A DNA stretch of 39,792 nt. Origin: a virus. The position numbers and the translations under genes were made by a program. The notes under the pieces were generated by a model. It was not told the DNA's origin. It worked only from the letters and a program-made list of their open reading frames with translations, and searched no databases. Of this stretch, positions 1-8,442 are shown in pieces (the first letter of the stretch is position 1; the number at the start of each line of letters is the position of its first letter). The stretch spans positions 1 to 39,792 of the IMG/VR virus record IMGVR_UViG_3300032220_001558; one strand, 5' to 3'.

Positions 1-921
1 GAAGCAAAACCAGATTTTTTAGACATGGACAAAGATGGTGACAAAAAAGAACCTATGAAAAAAGCCATTCAAGACAAAGAAAAAGACAAGAAGAAAAAAG
101 ACATCAAAGAAGGCGCAGAAGACACTGCCAAGATAGTGATGGCTGCCAACAGCATGGTGGACAAAATCACTGGTTGGTTGGAAGACACAGCCAAAATGCA
201 GACTGAAGTCAATCTTGACCTAGGCGATGAGATCAGAAACGAAATGGGTTCTGAAAAAGCAGAAGAATTCATTGCAACCATGAAACCCGCAATAGAAACA
301 TTATACAGCCAATTGGAAACTGTAAGAAAATCATTCACAGGCGGCGTAGCTGTCCTGACAGGCGAAGAAGCGCCGGCAACCTTGGGCGCAGATGCTCCAA
401 CAGATGACATTGAAGATCTTGAAACAGAAGTAGAACCAGAAGTTACACCAGACACAGCAGATGACTTCACTGCCAGCGAACCAGCCACAGGTGGTGAAGA
501 ACCTGCAGACAGAAAAAAAAGAGAATCCATCATTAGAAGAAGTCCAAAATTAGCAGAAATGTTGTCAAAACCTTTCATCGGAAAAAAAAAAGGTTTAGTC
601 ATCGAGACTGATCACAGTCGTATCACTCAAGTATTAAGAAATTTAATTGCCACTGCCAACAGTCAGCAACAACCTGCCTACATCAATTATGTGGCATTGA
701 ATCGCATCATGCAAAACGTGCAAGGAGATCAATACAGTTTTGATGCTGTGAAGCAAGCCTACGACACGGATGCAGAATTCAAATCCATCATCAAAAATTT
801 TGACCGAGAAGGTATCACACTCAAAACAGATGTGACCAAACCAGGCACTGCACCTCAAACACCAAAAAAGAATGCTGTGGATCGCATGGCACAGCAGGCA
901 TTGAAAAAACGATCCAAATAA
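1..921 (+). CDS. Unrecognised charged phage protein, 5' end outside window
   Basis: The frame is open from base 1, so the gene starts upstream; the ATG at 25 is probably internal, because the codons before it (EAKPDFLD) continue a Lys/Asp-rich 'D-x-D-G-D-KKEPMKKA' stretch that I associate with T4-like cyanophage virion-region proteins. About 307 residues are visible. The first 40 are extremely rich in K, D and E. Residues of about 40-110 look helical, followed by an acidic, Thr/Glu/Asp-rich low-complexity linker and a basic C-terminal domain of about 130 residues ending in a lysine-rich tail. There are no cysteines, membrane segments or catalytic motifs I can name. A structural or scaffold role is possible but only a guess. 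It ends just upstream of a host-type promoter. Confidence 0.6.
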   Translation, partial: EAKPDFLDMDKDGDKKEPMKKAIQDKEKDKKKKDIKEGAEDTAKIVMAANSMVDKITGWLEDTAKMQTEVNLDLGDEIRNEMGSEKAEEFIATMKPAIETLYSQLETVRKSFTGGVAVLTGEEAPATLGADAPTDDIEDLETEVEPEVTPDTADDFTASEPATGGEEPADRKKRESIIRRSPKLAEMLSKPFIGKKKGLVIETDHSRITQVLRNLIATANSQQQPAYINYVALNRIMQNVQGDQYSFDAVKQAYDTDAEFKSIIKNFDREGITLKTDVTKPGTAPQTPKKNAVDRMAQQALKKRSK

Positions 922-926
922 AAAGA

Positions 927-955
927 TTGACAAAATCCCGCATAAATCGTATACT
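927..955 (+). promoter_or_regulatory. Sigma70-type promoter of the NFU gene
   Basis: TTGACA at 927-932, a 17-base spacer and TATACT at 950-955. The start ATG begins 6 bases after the -10 box, so the predicted +1 falls on the A of ATG 962 and the mRNA would be leaderless. Confidence 0.75.
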
Positions 956-961
956 GACACA

Positions 962-1339
962 ATGACCCAAAGAACTAAATTGGACATTATGTCTGACATT
1001 CACACAGTGATTGAAAAATATGTGTTGCCAGGAGTGGGCAGTCATGGGGGTGCTGTGCGAGTGATGAATTTTGATGAAGCCACAGGTACACTCACACTGC
1101 AGATGGGTGGAGCATGTTCAGGCTGTGCCGGCAGCAAAATGACTCTGCAGCATGGAGTGGAAAAAATTTTGTTTCATTATGTGCCTGAGGTCAAAAAAAT
1201 TCAAGCAGAAGATGATGAACACAGCACAGTGGATCCTTACTTCAGTCATCCCATAGATTATCCTAGTGCCAATGAGATGTTGGACGAACTCAACCATCTC
1301 AGCAAATTTGTGGGCACAGATCAGGACAAAAAAGAATAA
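962..1339 (+). CDS. nfu: NFU-domain iron-sulfur cluster protein
   Basis: A protein of 125 residues made mainly of one NFU domain, the domain that holds a labile 4Fe-4S cluster and passes it to apo-proteins. The signature is GGACSGCAGS with the CxxC pair at Cys52 and Cys55, preceded by the usual helix and 'GVGSHGGAV' strand. The C-terminal 45 residues (acidic, 'HPIDYPSANEMLDELNHL') are not part of the standard domain. The start at 962 fits the promoter geometry; an in-frame ATG at 989 is an alternative. The next gene starts 9 bases after the stop. Phage NFU proteins may help to load Fe-S enzymes during infection; the client is unknown. A second Fe-S gene (A-type carrier) lies at 31507. Confidence 0.88.
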   Translation: MTQRTKLDIMSDIHTVIEKYVLPGVGSHGGAVRVMNFDEATGTLTLQMGGACSGCAGSKMTLQHGVEKILFHYVPEVKKIQAEDDEHSTVDPYFSHPIDYPSANEMLDELNHLSKFVGTDQDKKE

Positions 1340-1347
1340 AATTTCCG

Positions 1348-2040
1348 ATGACACTACTTAAACCACGATATCAGTACGAAAATTTAAAAAGAGTGTTAGT
1401 TGATGGCAAAAGATTATACAGTTGTCCCAATGGTGAATCACTGCCATCAGTCACAACCATATTGGACAGTACCAAAGATAAATCACATCTGATAGAATGG
1501 CGTCGCAAAGTGGGTGAAGAACAAGCCAACATTATCACCAAAGAAGCCAGTGGCATTGGAACTCGCATGCACAAATATTTGGAAGAATATATTGAACGAG
1601 GCAGTTGGGGCGCACCTGGTTCAAATCCATTTGCACAGCAAGCACATCAAATGGCTCAGACCGTGGGCAAGAATGCTTTGATTCATGTGGATGAAATATG
1701 GGGTTCAGAAGTGAGTCTTTACTATCCTCAAATTTATGCTGGCACCACAGATTGTGTGGGCACTTACAAAGGTGCACCCTGCATCATAGATTTTAAACAG
1801 AGCAACAAACCCAAGAAAAAAGAGTGGATCACTGATTATTTTTTACAGCTCACAGCCTATGCTGAAGCCCACAACAAAGTGTATGGCACACAGATCAAAG
1901 AAGCTCATGTGTTCATGTGCAGTAGAGATTTAACATACCAACAGTTTGACATCAATGCTTTGGAATATTCCAAATATGCAGACCAGTGGTGGGATCGTGT
2001 GGAACAATACTTCAAAAAACAAGCAAACCACACCGCATAA
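1348..2040 (+). CDS. PD-(D/E)XK family exonuclease
   Basis: A protein of 230 residues resembling the small RecB/Cas4-type nucleases of T4-like marine phages. The visible active-site pattern is His75 in GTRMHKYLE, Asp135 in 'AGTTDCVG', the Asp148-x-Lys150 pair in 'IIDFKQ', and Gln167/Tyr171 in 'FLQLTAYA', which match motifs I-III and the QxxxY motif. It probably trims DNA ends in recombination, repair or host DNA turnover. It is likely co-transcribed with the NFU gene 9 bases upstream. There is no recognisable Shine-Dalgarno sequence. RecB-like Cas4 members use an Fe-S cluster with four cysteines; such a set is not evident here, so pairing with NFU looks positional rather than functional. Confidence 0.82.
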   Translation: MTLLKPRYQYENLKRVLVDGKRLYSCPNGESLPSVTTILDSTKDKSHLIEWRRKVGEEQANIITKEASGIGTRMHKYLEEYIERGSWGAPGSNPFAQQAHQMAQTVGKNALIHVDEIWGSEVSLYYPQIYAGTTDCVGTYKGAPCIIDFKQSNKPKKKEWITDYFLQLTAYAEAHNKVYGTQIKEAHVFMCSRDLTYQQFDINALEYSKYADQWWDRVEQYFKKQANHTA

Positions 2041-2054
2041 TACACTTCTCAGTC

Positions 2055-2062
2055 GATAAATA
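2055..2062 (+). promoter_or_regulatory. T4-type late promoter of the tail spike gene
   Basis: GATAAATA, one base from the T4 late consensus TATAAATA. Predicted +1 is near 2068, giving a leader of about 30 bases with a Shine-Dalgarno sequence. Confidence 0.65.
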
Positions 2063-2098
2063 CACTTGCAACAATCAGCAAGTTTTAGGAGTAAACAC

Positions 2099-3712
2099 GT
2101 GGCAATTGTATCAATCAGTAGGATTCAAGTACGCAGAGGCCAAGCCAATGCAGGCTCAGGCATACCTCAATTGGCGGGTGGAGAATTTGGTTGGGCAGTG
2201 GATACCCAAGCATTGTACATTGGTAATGGTTCTGTGTCAGAAGGCGCTCCTGCAGTGGGCAATACAAAAATTTTAACTGAACACGACAATTTATTTGAAC
2301 TCAGCAGCGAATACATTTATGGTGACGAGAGTGTGGTACAAACAGGTGCTTCGTCAGGATCACCTATTCAACGCACACTGAAAGACAGATTAGACGACAC
2401 AGTGAGTGTGAGAGCATTTGGTGTTGAAGCAGATGGCAGCACAGAAACAGTGGAATTACAAAGAGCCATTGATCAATTGTTTGTGAATGTGGCCACAGTG
2501 GGCAATCCTCAAAGCCGAGTGCAACTGCACATACCAGCAGGCAATTACATTATTAATAATAGTTTGAAACTACCACCATTCACCACACTGATTGGAGATG
2601 GCAGTGACAAGACCATCATCAATCAAACAGGCAACTTTCCTGTGTTCGAAACAGTGAATGGATTGAGAATTCCAGGAGTGGCCGGCAATAGAGCAGCCAC
2701 CACCACATTGAATCAAGCACGTCATATCACCATCAAAGGCATGACTTTAAATATCACAGGCAACAACACAGCCATATTGATTGACAACTGTGTGAACAGT
2801 GATTTCGAAGACATCAAAATAGTGGGAGATTGGGACAACAGTGCTTCTTACACGGATAATTTTGCCATTAAGATGGTGGCTATCAGCAGCACAGTAACTT
2901 CAGCCAACAATAATTTTAGAAGTATCAAGATCAATCAGTTTCAACAATCTGTGCATTCTGATTACGATGTTGCAGAAAATCATTTTGAAAATTGTGTGTT
3001 TGAAAACTGTCAGTATGGCATAGTGTTTGGAGAATTAACCACCATAGGTTCACCAGGACAAGCCACAGGACCAATCAATAACACTGTGAGCAAGTCACAA
3101 TTCAAAGACATCAATCGTCAAGGTGTTTGGATCCGCAAAGGCAGAGGCAACAAGAGTATCAGCAATTCTTTTGAGAGCGTGGGCAACGATGGTGGCACAG
3201 AAGCTAATGCTGTGTACAGTGTGATCAAATTTGAAACTATGGAAAATGCCTCACACAATGATTTCTTTGATAGATCAAAAAAATTATCCACTGAAAGCAC
3301 CTACACATTGTCTGCTGCATACACTCCAGAAATTGAAGGATATGTGGACAACACCAACACTTATTCATTGCTGGTAAATGTGGGTTACACCGTGGCATTC
3401 ACCAATTCATTTAGATTGCCTGCTGACGCCACCAAAAGCTATATTGTGTACTACCTTTACAAGAGCTCTTATGTGAATGCTGTGCGTCACGGCACTTTGG
3501 AAATCACAGTGAATCGCAACAACAACAGCACCAGTCTCACAGACACTTATGACTACGTGGGTGATCCTGCCTACAAAACATCATTGGACTTCAATGTGAC
3601 ATTGAGTGACATCAATGCCGATACTAATGTGGACACTGTGTTGGTTCAAACCAAAGACAGCATATTGAATGATGCCGCAACCATTCTTTTCCAAGTCAAG
3701 ACACAATCATAA
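2099..3712 (+). CDS. Tail spike / tail fibre with pectate-lyase-like beta-helix
   Basis: A protein of 537 residues. The start is the GTG at 2099, preceded by AGGAG (2088-2092); it gives the N-terminus MAIVSISRIQVRRG, typical of the particle-attachment domain of marine T4-like tail fibres, including 'GWAVDTQALYIGNG' and 'EGAPAVGNT'. From about residue 100 it changes to a Pectate_lyase_3-type right-handed beta-helix: 'SVRAFGVEADGSTET', then 'IPAGNYIINNSLKLPP' and many short Asn-rich turns up to about residue 380. The last 150 residues are probably a trimerisation or binding domain. It likely recognises, and may cut, a surface glycan; catalytic residues cannot be assigned by eye. The end overlaps the next gene by 44 bases. 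Confidence 0.85.
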   Translation: MAIVSISRIQVRRGQANAGSGIPQLAGGEFGWAVDTQALYIGNGSVSEGAPAVGNTKILTEHDNLFELSSEYIYGDESVVQTGASSGSPIQRTLKDRLDDTVSVRAFGVEADGSTETVELQRAIDQLFVNVATVGNPQSRVQLHIPAGNYIINNSLKLPPFTTLIGDGSDKTIINQTGNFPVFETVNGLRIPGVAGNRAATTTLNQARHITIKGMTLNITGNNTAILIDNCVNSDFEDIKIVGDWDNSASYTDNFAIKMVAISSTVTSANNNFRSIKINQFQQSVHSDYDVAENHFENCVFENCQYGIVFGELTTIGSPGQATGPINNTVSKSQFKDINRQGVWIRKGRGNKSISNSFESVGNDGGTEANAVYSVIKFETMENASHNDFFDRSKKLSTESTYTLSAAYTPEIEGYVDNTNTYSLLVNVGYTVAFTNSFRLPADATKSYIVYYLYKSSYVNAVRHGTLEITVNRNNNSTSLTDTYDYVGDPAYKTSLDFNVTLSDINADTNVDTVLVQTKDSILNDAATILFQVKTQS

Positions 3713-4151
3713 ACCTCTGATCTTCCACGGAGATTACACAGAACGTCTCACTGCCTGGCGCGAATTCAGAGAAGGATTAGAAATTGAACCATTAGCACTC
3801 CAACTAACGCTGCAGTTGTATCAACAATGTCCACTGACTCATACCAAAACAAATTTCTTTGACAGATCCACTTGGCCACAAGCATGGAATCTCATTGAAA
3901 AAAATGATTACAACACAGTGGATAGACTGTTGGGAGTATGGTACACATTGCGATTAACTGATAGATTTGTGCGTGACAAGATTGATTTGATACAGTGTGT
4001 GGATAAAAATTCAAATCAGTTGGAAAAAACCAATCCATATCACGCATTGGCAGTGAATCACCAATACTTGGTGTTGGAAAATTCTGCCATTTTACATCAG
4101 AAAGAGTTTGACAATCATTTCATTTCGCAATATACTTACTTTAATTTATAA
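3669..4151 (+). CDS. Unrecognised small phage protein overlapping the tail spike gene
   Basis: Up to 160 residues in the +1 frame relative to the spike gene. The start is uncertain: ATGs at 3669 and 3672 lie inside the spike gene, and the conserved-looking part begins at 'KPLIFHGDY' just after the spike stop, so a start near 3700 would also work. It is rich in aromatic residues and leucine, with several W and Y pairs ('WPQAWNL', 'GVWYTLRLTDRFVRD'). There is no signal peptide or metal motif. The layout, overlapping the spike and ahead of the nrdA promoter, suggests a late accessory gene. No function can be named. Confidence 0.6.
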   Translation: MMPQPFFSKSRHNHKPLIFHGDYTERLTAWREFREGLEIEPLALQLTLQLYQQCPLTHTKTNFFDRSTWPQAWNLIEKNDYNTVDRLLGVWYTLRLTDRFVRDKIDLIQCVDKNSNQLEKTNPYHALAVNHQYLVLENSAILHQKEFDNHFISQYTYFNL

Positions 4152-4155
4152 AATT

Positions 4156-4163
4156 GATAAATA
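4156..4163 (+). promoter_or_regulatory. T4-type late promoter upstream of nrdA
   Basis: GATAAATA in the 49-base gap before nrdA. Predicted +1 is near 4169, giving a leader of about 32 bases without an obvious Shine-Dalgarno sequence. Confidence 0.55.
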
Positions 4164-4200
4164 TACTTTTATACACAACAACTAATTCGAACAAACTCAA

Positions 4201-6546
4201 ATGAATTCTTCTAAAATCAAAGTAAAAAAGCGAACAGGCGAACTGGAACCACTTGACATCAATAAAATGCACTTTGTGGTGGAGGAGGCCTGCGAGGGTC
4301 TATCAGGAGTATCAGCATCACAGATAGAAATGAATGCCAACATACAATTTTATGATGGTATCAGCACCAGAGACATACAAAGTGTGTTGGTCAAATCAGC
4401 CAACGACTTGATCACATTGGAAAATCCCAACTATCAATATGCCGCAGCAAGATTGTTGCTGTATGATCTACGCAAACAAGCACATGGTGATTATGAATAT
4501 CTACCATTGTTAAAACTGATCATTAGAAATATTAGATCCGGAGTGTATGACAAAACCATATTGGACAAATACAACAAGACTGAAATTAAAAAACTCAACA
4601 CTTGGATCAGAAGAGACAGAGATTTGGATTTTACCTATGCAGGACTGAGACAGATTGTGGACAAATATCTGGTGCAGGATCGTTCATCAGGAGCACTGTA
4701 TGAAACTCCACAGGACATGTACATGATGATTGCTGCCACATTGTTTATGAATTATCCTGAAAAGAAAAGAATGAGTTATGTGAAAAGATACTATGATGCT
4801 ATCTCCACACACAAAATTAACATTCCTACTCCAGTGATGGCAGGTGTGAGAACTCCCATACGTCAATTCGCCAGCTGTGTGTTGGTGGACTCAGATGACA
4901 CACTCACTTCCATATTCAGCAGTGACATGGCCATTGGACTCTATGTGGCACGTCGAGCAGGCATCGGCATCAATGCTGGCCGTATCAGAGGCATCAACAG
5001 CAAGATCAGAGGCGGTGAAGTACAGCACACAGGAGTGATTCCGTTCCTTAAGAAATTTGAAAGCACAGTGAGATGTTGCACACAGAACGGTGTGAGAGGT
5101 GGCAATGCCACTGTACACTTCCCCATATGGCACTCCGAGATTGAAGACATCTTGGTATTGAAAAACAACAAAGGCACTGAAGACAATCGTGTGCGAAGAA
5201 TGGATTATTCTATACAGATATCCAAATTGTTCTATGAAAGATTCATCAATGACGAAGAAATAACTCTGTTCTCGCCACATGAAGTGCCTGGACTCTATGA
5301 TGCATTTGGCACAGACACATTTGACGATCTGTATCTAAAATATGAAGCAGACAAAAAAATTCCTAAAAAAACCACTGGAGCACAGGAGTTGTTCTTTGAT
5401 CTACTGAAAGAACGAGCAGAAACAGGCAGAATCTACATCATGAATATTGATCATGTGAACAGTCATTCATCATTCAAAGACAGAGTCAGCATGAGTAATT
5501 TGTGTCAAGAAATCACACTGCCCACCACTCCCATACAGCACATAGATGATGTGAATGGTGAAATAGCACTGTGCATACTGAGTGCCATCAATGTGGGCAT
5601 AATCAATGATTTGGATGAATTGGAACCTTTGTGTGATCTGGCAGTGAGAGCATTGGAAGAGATCATAGACTATCAACAGTATCCGGTCAAAGCTGCCGAA
5701 GTCAGCACCAAAGCCAGACGTTCTTTGGGCATAGGCTATATTGGATTAGCACACTATCTGGCTCGCATGGAAGTCAAATATCATCACAAAGCCGCATGGG
5801 AGGCAGTGGACAAACTCACAGAAGCATTTCAATTCTATCTATTAAAAGCCAGCTGTCAATTGGCACAAGAACGAGGTCCATGTACAAAATTTGACAGAAC
5901 CAAATACGCAGATGGACTGTTGCCCATAGACACTTACAAGAAAGAAGTGGACGAAATTGTGCCACACAAAACCAGAATGGCTTGGGAGCAATTAAGAAAA
6001 GACATCAAACAGCATGGACTGAGACACAGCACACTGTCAGCACAGATGCCATCAGAAAGCAGTTCTGTGGTGAGCAATGCCACCAACGGTATTGAACCAC
6101 CCCGAGCACTGTTGAGCATTAAAAAAAGTAAAAAAGGACCACTCAAACAGGTTATACCAGGTTTTCCCAAACTGAAAAATTCATACACACTGCTGTGGGA
6201 CATGCCCAGCAATGATGGATATATTAAAATTGTGGCCATGATGCAGAAATATTTTGACCAAGCCATATCAGGCAACTGGAGTTACAATCCACTCAACTAT
6301 GCCAACAATGAAGTGCCACTGAGTGTGATGGCTGGTGACATGTTGAATGCCTACAAATATGGTTGGAAAACTTCCTATTATCAAAATACCTACGACTTCA
6401 AAGGTGATGAAGAAGATCTACAGCCCTCCGGCATTGATCCCATTGATACCAAAGATGGATCAGAGGACTTGACATTGCCAGAAAAAGACGCTAAAATAAA
6501 TACAGCATCCACAGACACAACTGACTGTGATGCATGTGCAATATAA
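4201..6546 (+). CDS. nrdA: Class Ia ribonucleotide reductase, large (alpha) subunit
   Basis: A full-length protein of 781 residues, close to E. coli NrdA along its whole length. It reduces ribonucleoside diphosphates to deoxy forms with NrdB. The N-terminal 90 residues form an ATP-cone-like domain. Visible catalytic residues are Cys226 (RQFASCVL), Asn433/Cys435/Glu437 in MSNLCQEI, Cys458 in ALCILSA, and the radical-relay tyrosines Tyr726/Tyr727 in SYYQNT. The C-terminal redox pair is Cys776-x2-Cys779 (DCDACAI) rather than the CxxxxC of E. coli. It is followed by a PspC-like gene and nrdB, and a glutaredoxin 1.4 kb downstream could reduce it. It supplies dNTPs for phage replication. Confidence 0.97.
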   Translation: MNSSKIKVKKRTGELEPLDINKMHFVVEEACEGLSGVSASQIEMNANIQFYDGISTRDIQSVLVKSANDLITLENPNYQYAAARLLLYDLRKQAHGDYEYLPLLKLIIRNIRSGVYDKTILDKYNKTEIKKLNTWIRRDRDLDFTYAGLRQIVDKYLVQDRSSGALYETPQDMYMMIAATLFMNYPEKKRMSYVKRYYDAISTHKINIPTPVMAGVRTPIRQFASCVLVDSDDTLTSIFSSDMAIGLYVARRAGIGINAGRIRGINSKIRGGEVQHTGVIPFLKKFESTVRCCTQNGVRGGNATVHFPIWHSEIEDILVLKNNKGTEDNRVRRMDYSIQISKLFYERFINDEEITLFSPHEVPGLYDAFGTDTFDDLYLKYEADKKIPKKTTGAQELFFDLLKERAETGRIYIMNIDHVNSHSSFKDRVSMSNLCQEITLPTTPIQHIDDVNGEIALCILSAINVGIINDLDELEPLCDLAVRALEEIIDYQQYPVKAAEVSTKARRSLGIGYIGLAHYLARMEVKYHHKAAWEAVDKLTEAFQFYLLKASCQLAQERGPCTKFDRTKYADGLLPIDTYKKEVDEIVPHKTRMAWEQLRKDIKQHGLRHSTLSAQMPSESSSVVSNATNGIEPPRALLSIKKSKKGPLKQVIPGFPKLKNSYTLLWDMPSNDGYIKIVAMMQKYFDQAISGNWSYNPLNYANNEVPLSVMAGDMLNAYKYGWKTSYYQNTYDFKGDEEDLQPSGIDPIDTKDGSEDLTLPEKDAKINTASTDTTDCDACAI

Positions 6547-6550
6547 TACT

Positions 6551-6757
6551 ATGGAAAAAAATAATAATATGTATAGAAGCAGTGATGATAAATTTATTGC
6601 TGGAGTCTGTGCTGGATTGGCACACAAGTTGGGCTTGAGCAAAATAGGATTGCGAATTGCATTTGCTCTAGGCACATTATTTTTCTGGTTACCACTGATA
6701 GTTTATGTGGTATGCTGGATGATATTTCCAGAACGTTCCACATACAATAAAAAATAA
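6551..6757 (+). CDS. PspC-domain small membrane protein
   Basis: A protein of 68 residues. The start at 6551 gives MEKNNNMYRSSDDKFIAG. 'KFIAGVCAGLAHKLGLSKIGLRIAFAL' is the PspC domain signature, followed by a hydrophobic segment (LGTLFFWLPLIVYVVCWMIF) and a short basic tail. PspC-type proteins sit in the inner membrane and in bacteria take part in the phage-shock response to membrane damage. The gene sits between nrdA and nrdB, and its stop overlaps the nrdB start by one base, so translation is likely coupled. A role in protecting the membrane during infection is inference. Confidence 0.82.
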   Translation: MEKNNNMYRSSDDKFIAGVCAGLAHKLGLSKIGLRIAFALGTLFFWLPLIVYVVCWMIFPERSTYNKK

Positions 6758-7857
6758 TGAGCAAAACAATATTCAATAGAAACGAAGTGGATTGGTCAAA
6801 GGAGCCTATGTTCTTTGGTGAAGATTTATCTGTGCAAAGATATGATGTGTTCAAGTATCCACAGTTTGACAAACTGAATCAAACCATGTTGGGTTACTTT
6901 TGGAGACCTGAGGAAGTATCACTGCAAAAAGACAGATCAGATTATGCTGGTTTTAGACCAGAACAAAAACACATATTCACTTCAAATTTAAAATATCAAA
7001 CACTGTTGGATTCTGTGCAAGGCAGAGGACCTAGTTTAAATTTCCTACCTTATTGTTCTAATCCAGAACTGGAAGGTTGCATTGTGACTTGGGATTTCTT
7101 TGAAACCATACACAGCAGAGCCTACACACACATCATGAAGAACGTGTATGCTGATCCATCTGAAGTATTTGACACCATATTGAATGACAAAGAGATCACT
7201 AAGAGAGCAGTATCAGTTACTGAAAACTATGACAAGTTTGGTGATCTAGCACTGCAATACACTGTGAACAAAAAAGGCAGTGTGGAAGAATTAAAAAGAC
7301 AATTGTATTTGGCCATGGTGAATGTGAATCTGTTGGAAGGATTGAGATTCTATGTGAGTTTTGCCTGCACATTTGCATTTGGAGAATTGAAACTGATGGA
7401 AGGATCTGCCAAGATACTTTCATTGATTGCTAGAGATGAAGCCACACACTTGAATCTGACCACTCATGTGATCAAAGCATGGCAAAAAGGTGACGACAAA
7501 GACATTCTAAAAATAATCAAACAGGAAGATAAGACTGTGATTGAGATGTTTAAAAAATGCGTGGAAGAAGAAAAGGCGTGGGCAAGACACTTGTTCCGAG
7601 ATGGTTCTATCATTGGTTTAAATGAAAGATTACTGGGTCAATATGTGGAACACATTGCCAACAAAAGATTGAAAGCATTGGGTTATGATGCTGAATTTGA
7701 TACACCAGCTAATCAAAATCCTCTGCCTTGGACTTCACATTGGTTGAGCAGTAAAGGTGAACAGATAGCCCCACAAGAAACAGAAATAACTTCTTACATA
7801 GTGGGCGGTATCAAACAAGATATCAAAAAAGAGACGTTCTCCAAATTCAAACTGTAA
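6757..7857 (+). CDS. nrdB: Class Ia ribonucleotide reductase, small (beta) subunit
   Basis: A protein of 366 residues that carries the diiron-tyrosyl radical cofactor for NrdA. All ligands are visible: Asp85 (TLLDS), Glu116 and His119 (ETIHSRAYTH), Glu194 (LLEGLRFY), Glu228 and His231 (RDEATH). The radical tyrosine is Tyr123 in the same SRAYTH segment, so this is a class Ia enzyme rather than one of the Tyr-less types. The C-terminus (FSKFKL) resembles the NrdA-docking tail of E. coli NrdB. The start codon overlaps the stop of the PspC gene. Confidence 0.97.
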   Translation: MSKTIFNRNEVDWSKEPMFFGEDLSVQRYDVFKYPQFDKLNQTMLGYFWRPEEVSLQKDRSDYAGFRPEQKHIFTSNLKYQTLLDSVQGRGPSLNFLPYCSNPELEGCIVTWDFFETIHSRAYTHIMKNVYADPSEVFDTILNDKEITKRAVSVTENYDKFGDLALQYTVNKKGSVEELKRQLYLAMVNVNLLEGLRFYVSFACTFAFGELKLMEGSAKILSLIARDEATHLNLTTHVIKAWQKGDDKDILKIIKQEDKTVIEMFKKCVEEEKAWARHLFRDGSIIGLNERLLGQYVEHIANKRLKALGYDAEFDTPANQNPLPWTSHWLSSKGEQIAPQETEITSYIVGGIKQDIKKETFSKFKL

Positions 7858-7874
7858 TCAAAACACAAAAGACA

Positions 7875-7904
7875 TTGACACTGTGTTATTAAATAGTGTA
7901 TAAT
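7875..7904 (+). promoter_or_regulatory. Sigma70-type promoter of the glutaredoxin operon
   Basis: TTGACA at 7875-7880, 18-base spacer and a consensus TATAAT at 7899-7904. Predicted +1 is about 7911, six bases before the ATG at 7917. The -10 box rules out the longer upstream frame starting at 7896. Confidence 0.8.
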
Positions 7905-7916
7905 ACAAGCATATCA

Positions 7917-8162
7917 ATGGAATCAAACAAAACTATAGTGTGGAGCAAAGTGCAGTGTCCTTACTGTGATATGGCCAAGTCTTTGCTTAAATCCAAAGAA
8001 ATTGCTTTTGAAGAAAGAGTCATAGGATTGAATTGGTCCAGAGAACAACTGTTGGAAGAAATACCTCAGGCAAGAACAGTGCCACAAATCATACTCAATG
8101 GAGAATTGATAGGAGGATATGACCAACTCCGAGCACATTTCAATAAAGGAAAAAATGAATAG
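7917..8162 (+). CDS. grx: Glutaredoxin
   Basis: A protein of 81 residues with a complete dithiol glutaredoxin fold: the CPYC active site in 'VQCPYCDMAKSLL', the cis-proline 'TVPQIILNG', and the glutathione-site 'GGYDQL'. It transfers electrons from glutathione to disulfides, and the likely client is the phage ribonucleotide reductase directly upstream. The start at 7917 is chosen because the strong -10 box ends at 7904. The gene is the first of three that overlap (Sm-like candidate at 8155, HAD phosphatase at 8439), which suggests a coupled operon. Confidence 0.93.
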   Translation: MESNKTIVWSKVQCPYCDMAKSLLKSKEIAFEERVIGLNWSREQLLEEIPQARTVPQIILNGELIGGYDQLRAHFNKGKNE

Positions 8163-8442
8163 TTTTATGAAGGAATTGAACACCACTGATGTGTTCACAA
8201 TCAAATTAGTCAGCAAAGAAGAACTGGTTACCAGGATCACTGAATTTAACGACACAGAAGTGTGTGTGCGTAAACCCATGTGTATGATACAAACGCAGAA
8301 CGGAGTGGGCATGTTGCCTTGGGCACTCACAGGAGGCTCTATGGAACAATGGATCAATGTACAACACATTTTGACCATCACAAGATCCAATCAAGAAATA
8401 GGCAGCAGTTATATTCAAAGCACCACAGGATTGACCATATGA
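8155..8442 (+). CDS. Small conserved phage protein, possible Sm-like fold
   Basis: A protein of 95 residues. The ATG at 8155 lies inside the end of the glutaredoxin gene (8-base overlap) and follows AAAGGA. The pattern 'FTIKLVSKEELVTRITEF', then 'VCVRKPMCMIQTQNGVGMLPWAL' and 'VQHILTITRSNQEIGSSYI' is a run of short beta-strands. It resembles small proteins of T4-like marine phages with an Sm/Hfq-like barrel and a conserved 'GxGxxPW' turn. No RNA-binding residues can be confirmed by eye. It shares ATGA with the next gene. The fold suggestion is inference. Confidence 0.6.
   Translation: MNSFMKELNTTDVFTIKLVSKEELVTRITEFNDTEVCVRKPMCMIQTQNGVGMLPWALTGGSMEQWINVQHILTITRSNQEIGSSYIQSTTGLTI

Noticed and set aside
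643-999. Antisense frame opposite the first gene and the NFU gene
   Set aside because: It has no ribosome-binding site or family likeness and lies opposite two well-supported genes; similar shadow frames in the fibre genes were left out for the same reason.
2066-2098. N-terminal extension of the tail spike gene from TTG 2066
   Set aside because: The region is the late-promoter leader; AGGAG before GTG 2099 and the conserved start MAIVSISRI favour 2099.
6494-6501. AATAAATA inside the 3' end of nrdA
   Set aside because: It matches the late box, but it is in coding sequence about 50 bases before the next gene; it could be real, yet there is no further support.
6542-6547. TATAAT just before the PspC-like gene
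   Set aside because: No -35 box at a suitable distance, and it lies in the nrdA stop region (codes for the last residues); probably chance in AT-rich sequence.
7896-7916. Longer glutaredoxin starting at GTG 7896
   Set aside because: The -10 box 7899-7904 lies inside that extension, so it cannot be fully transcribed.
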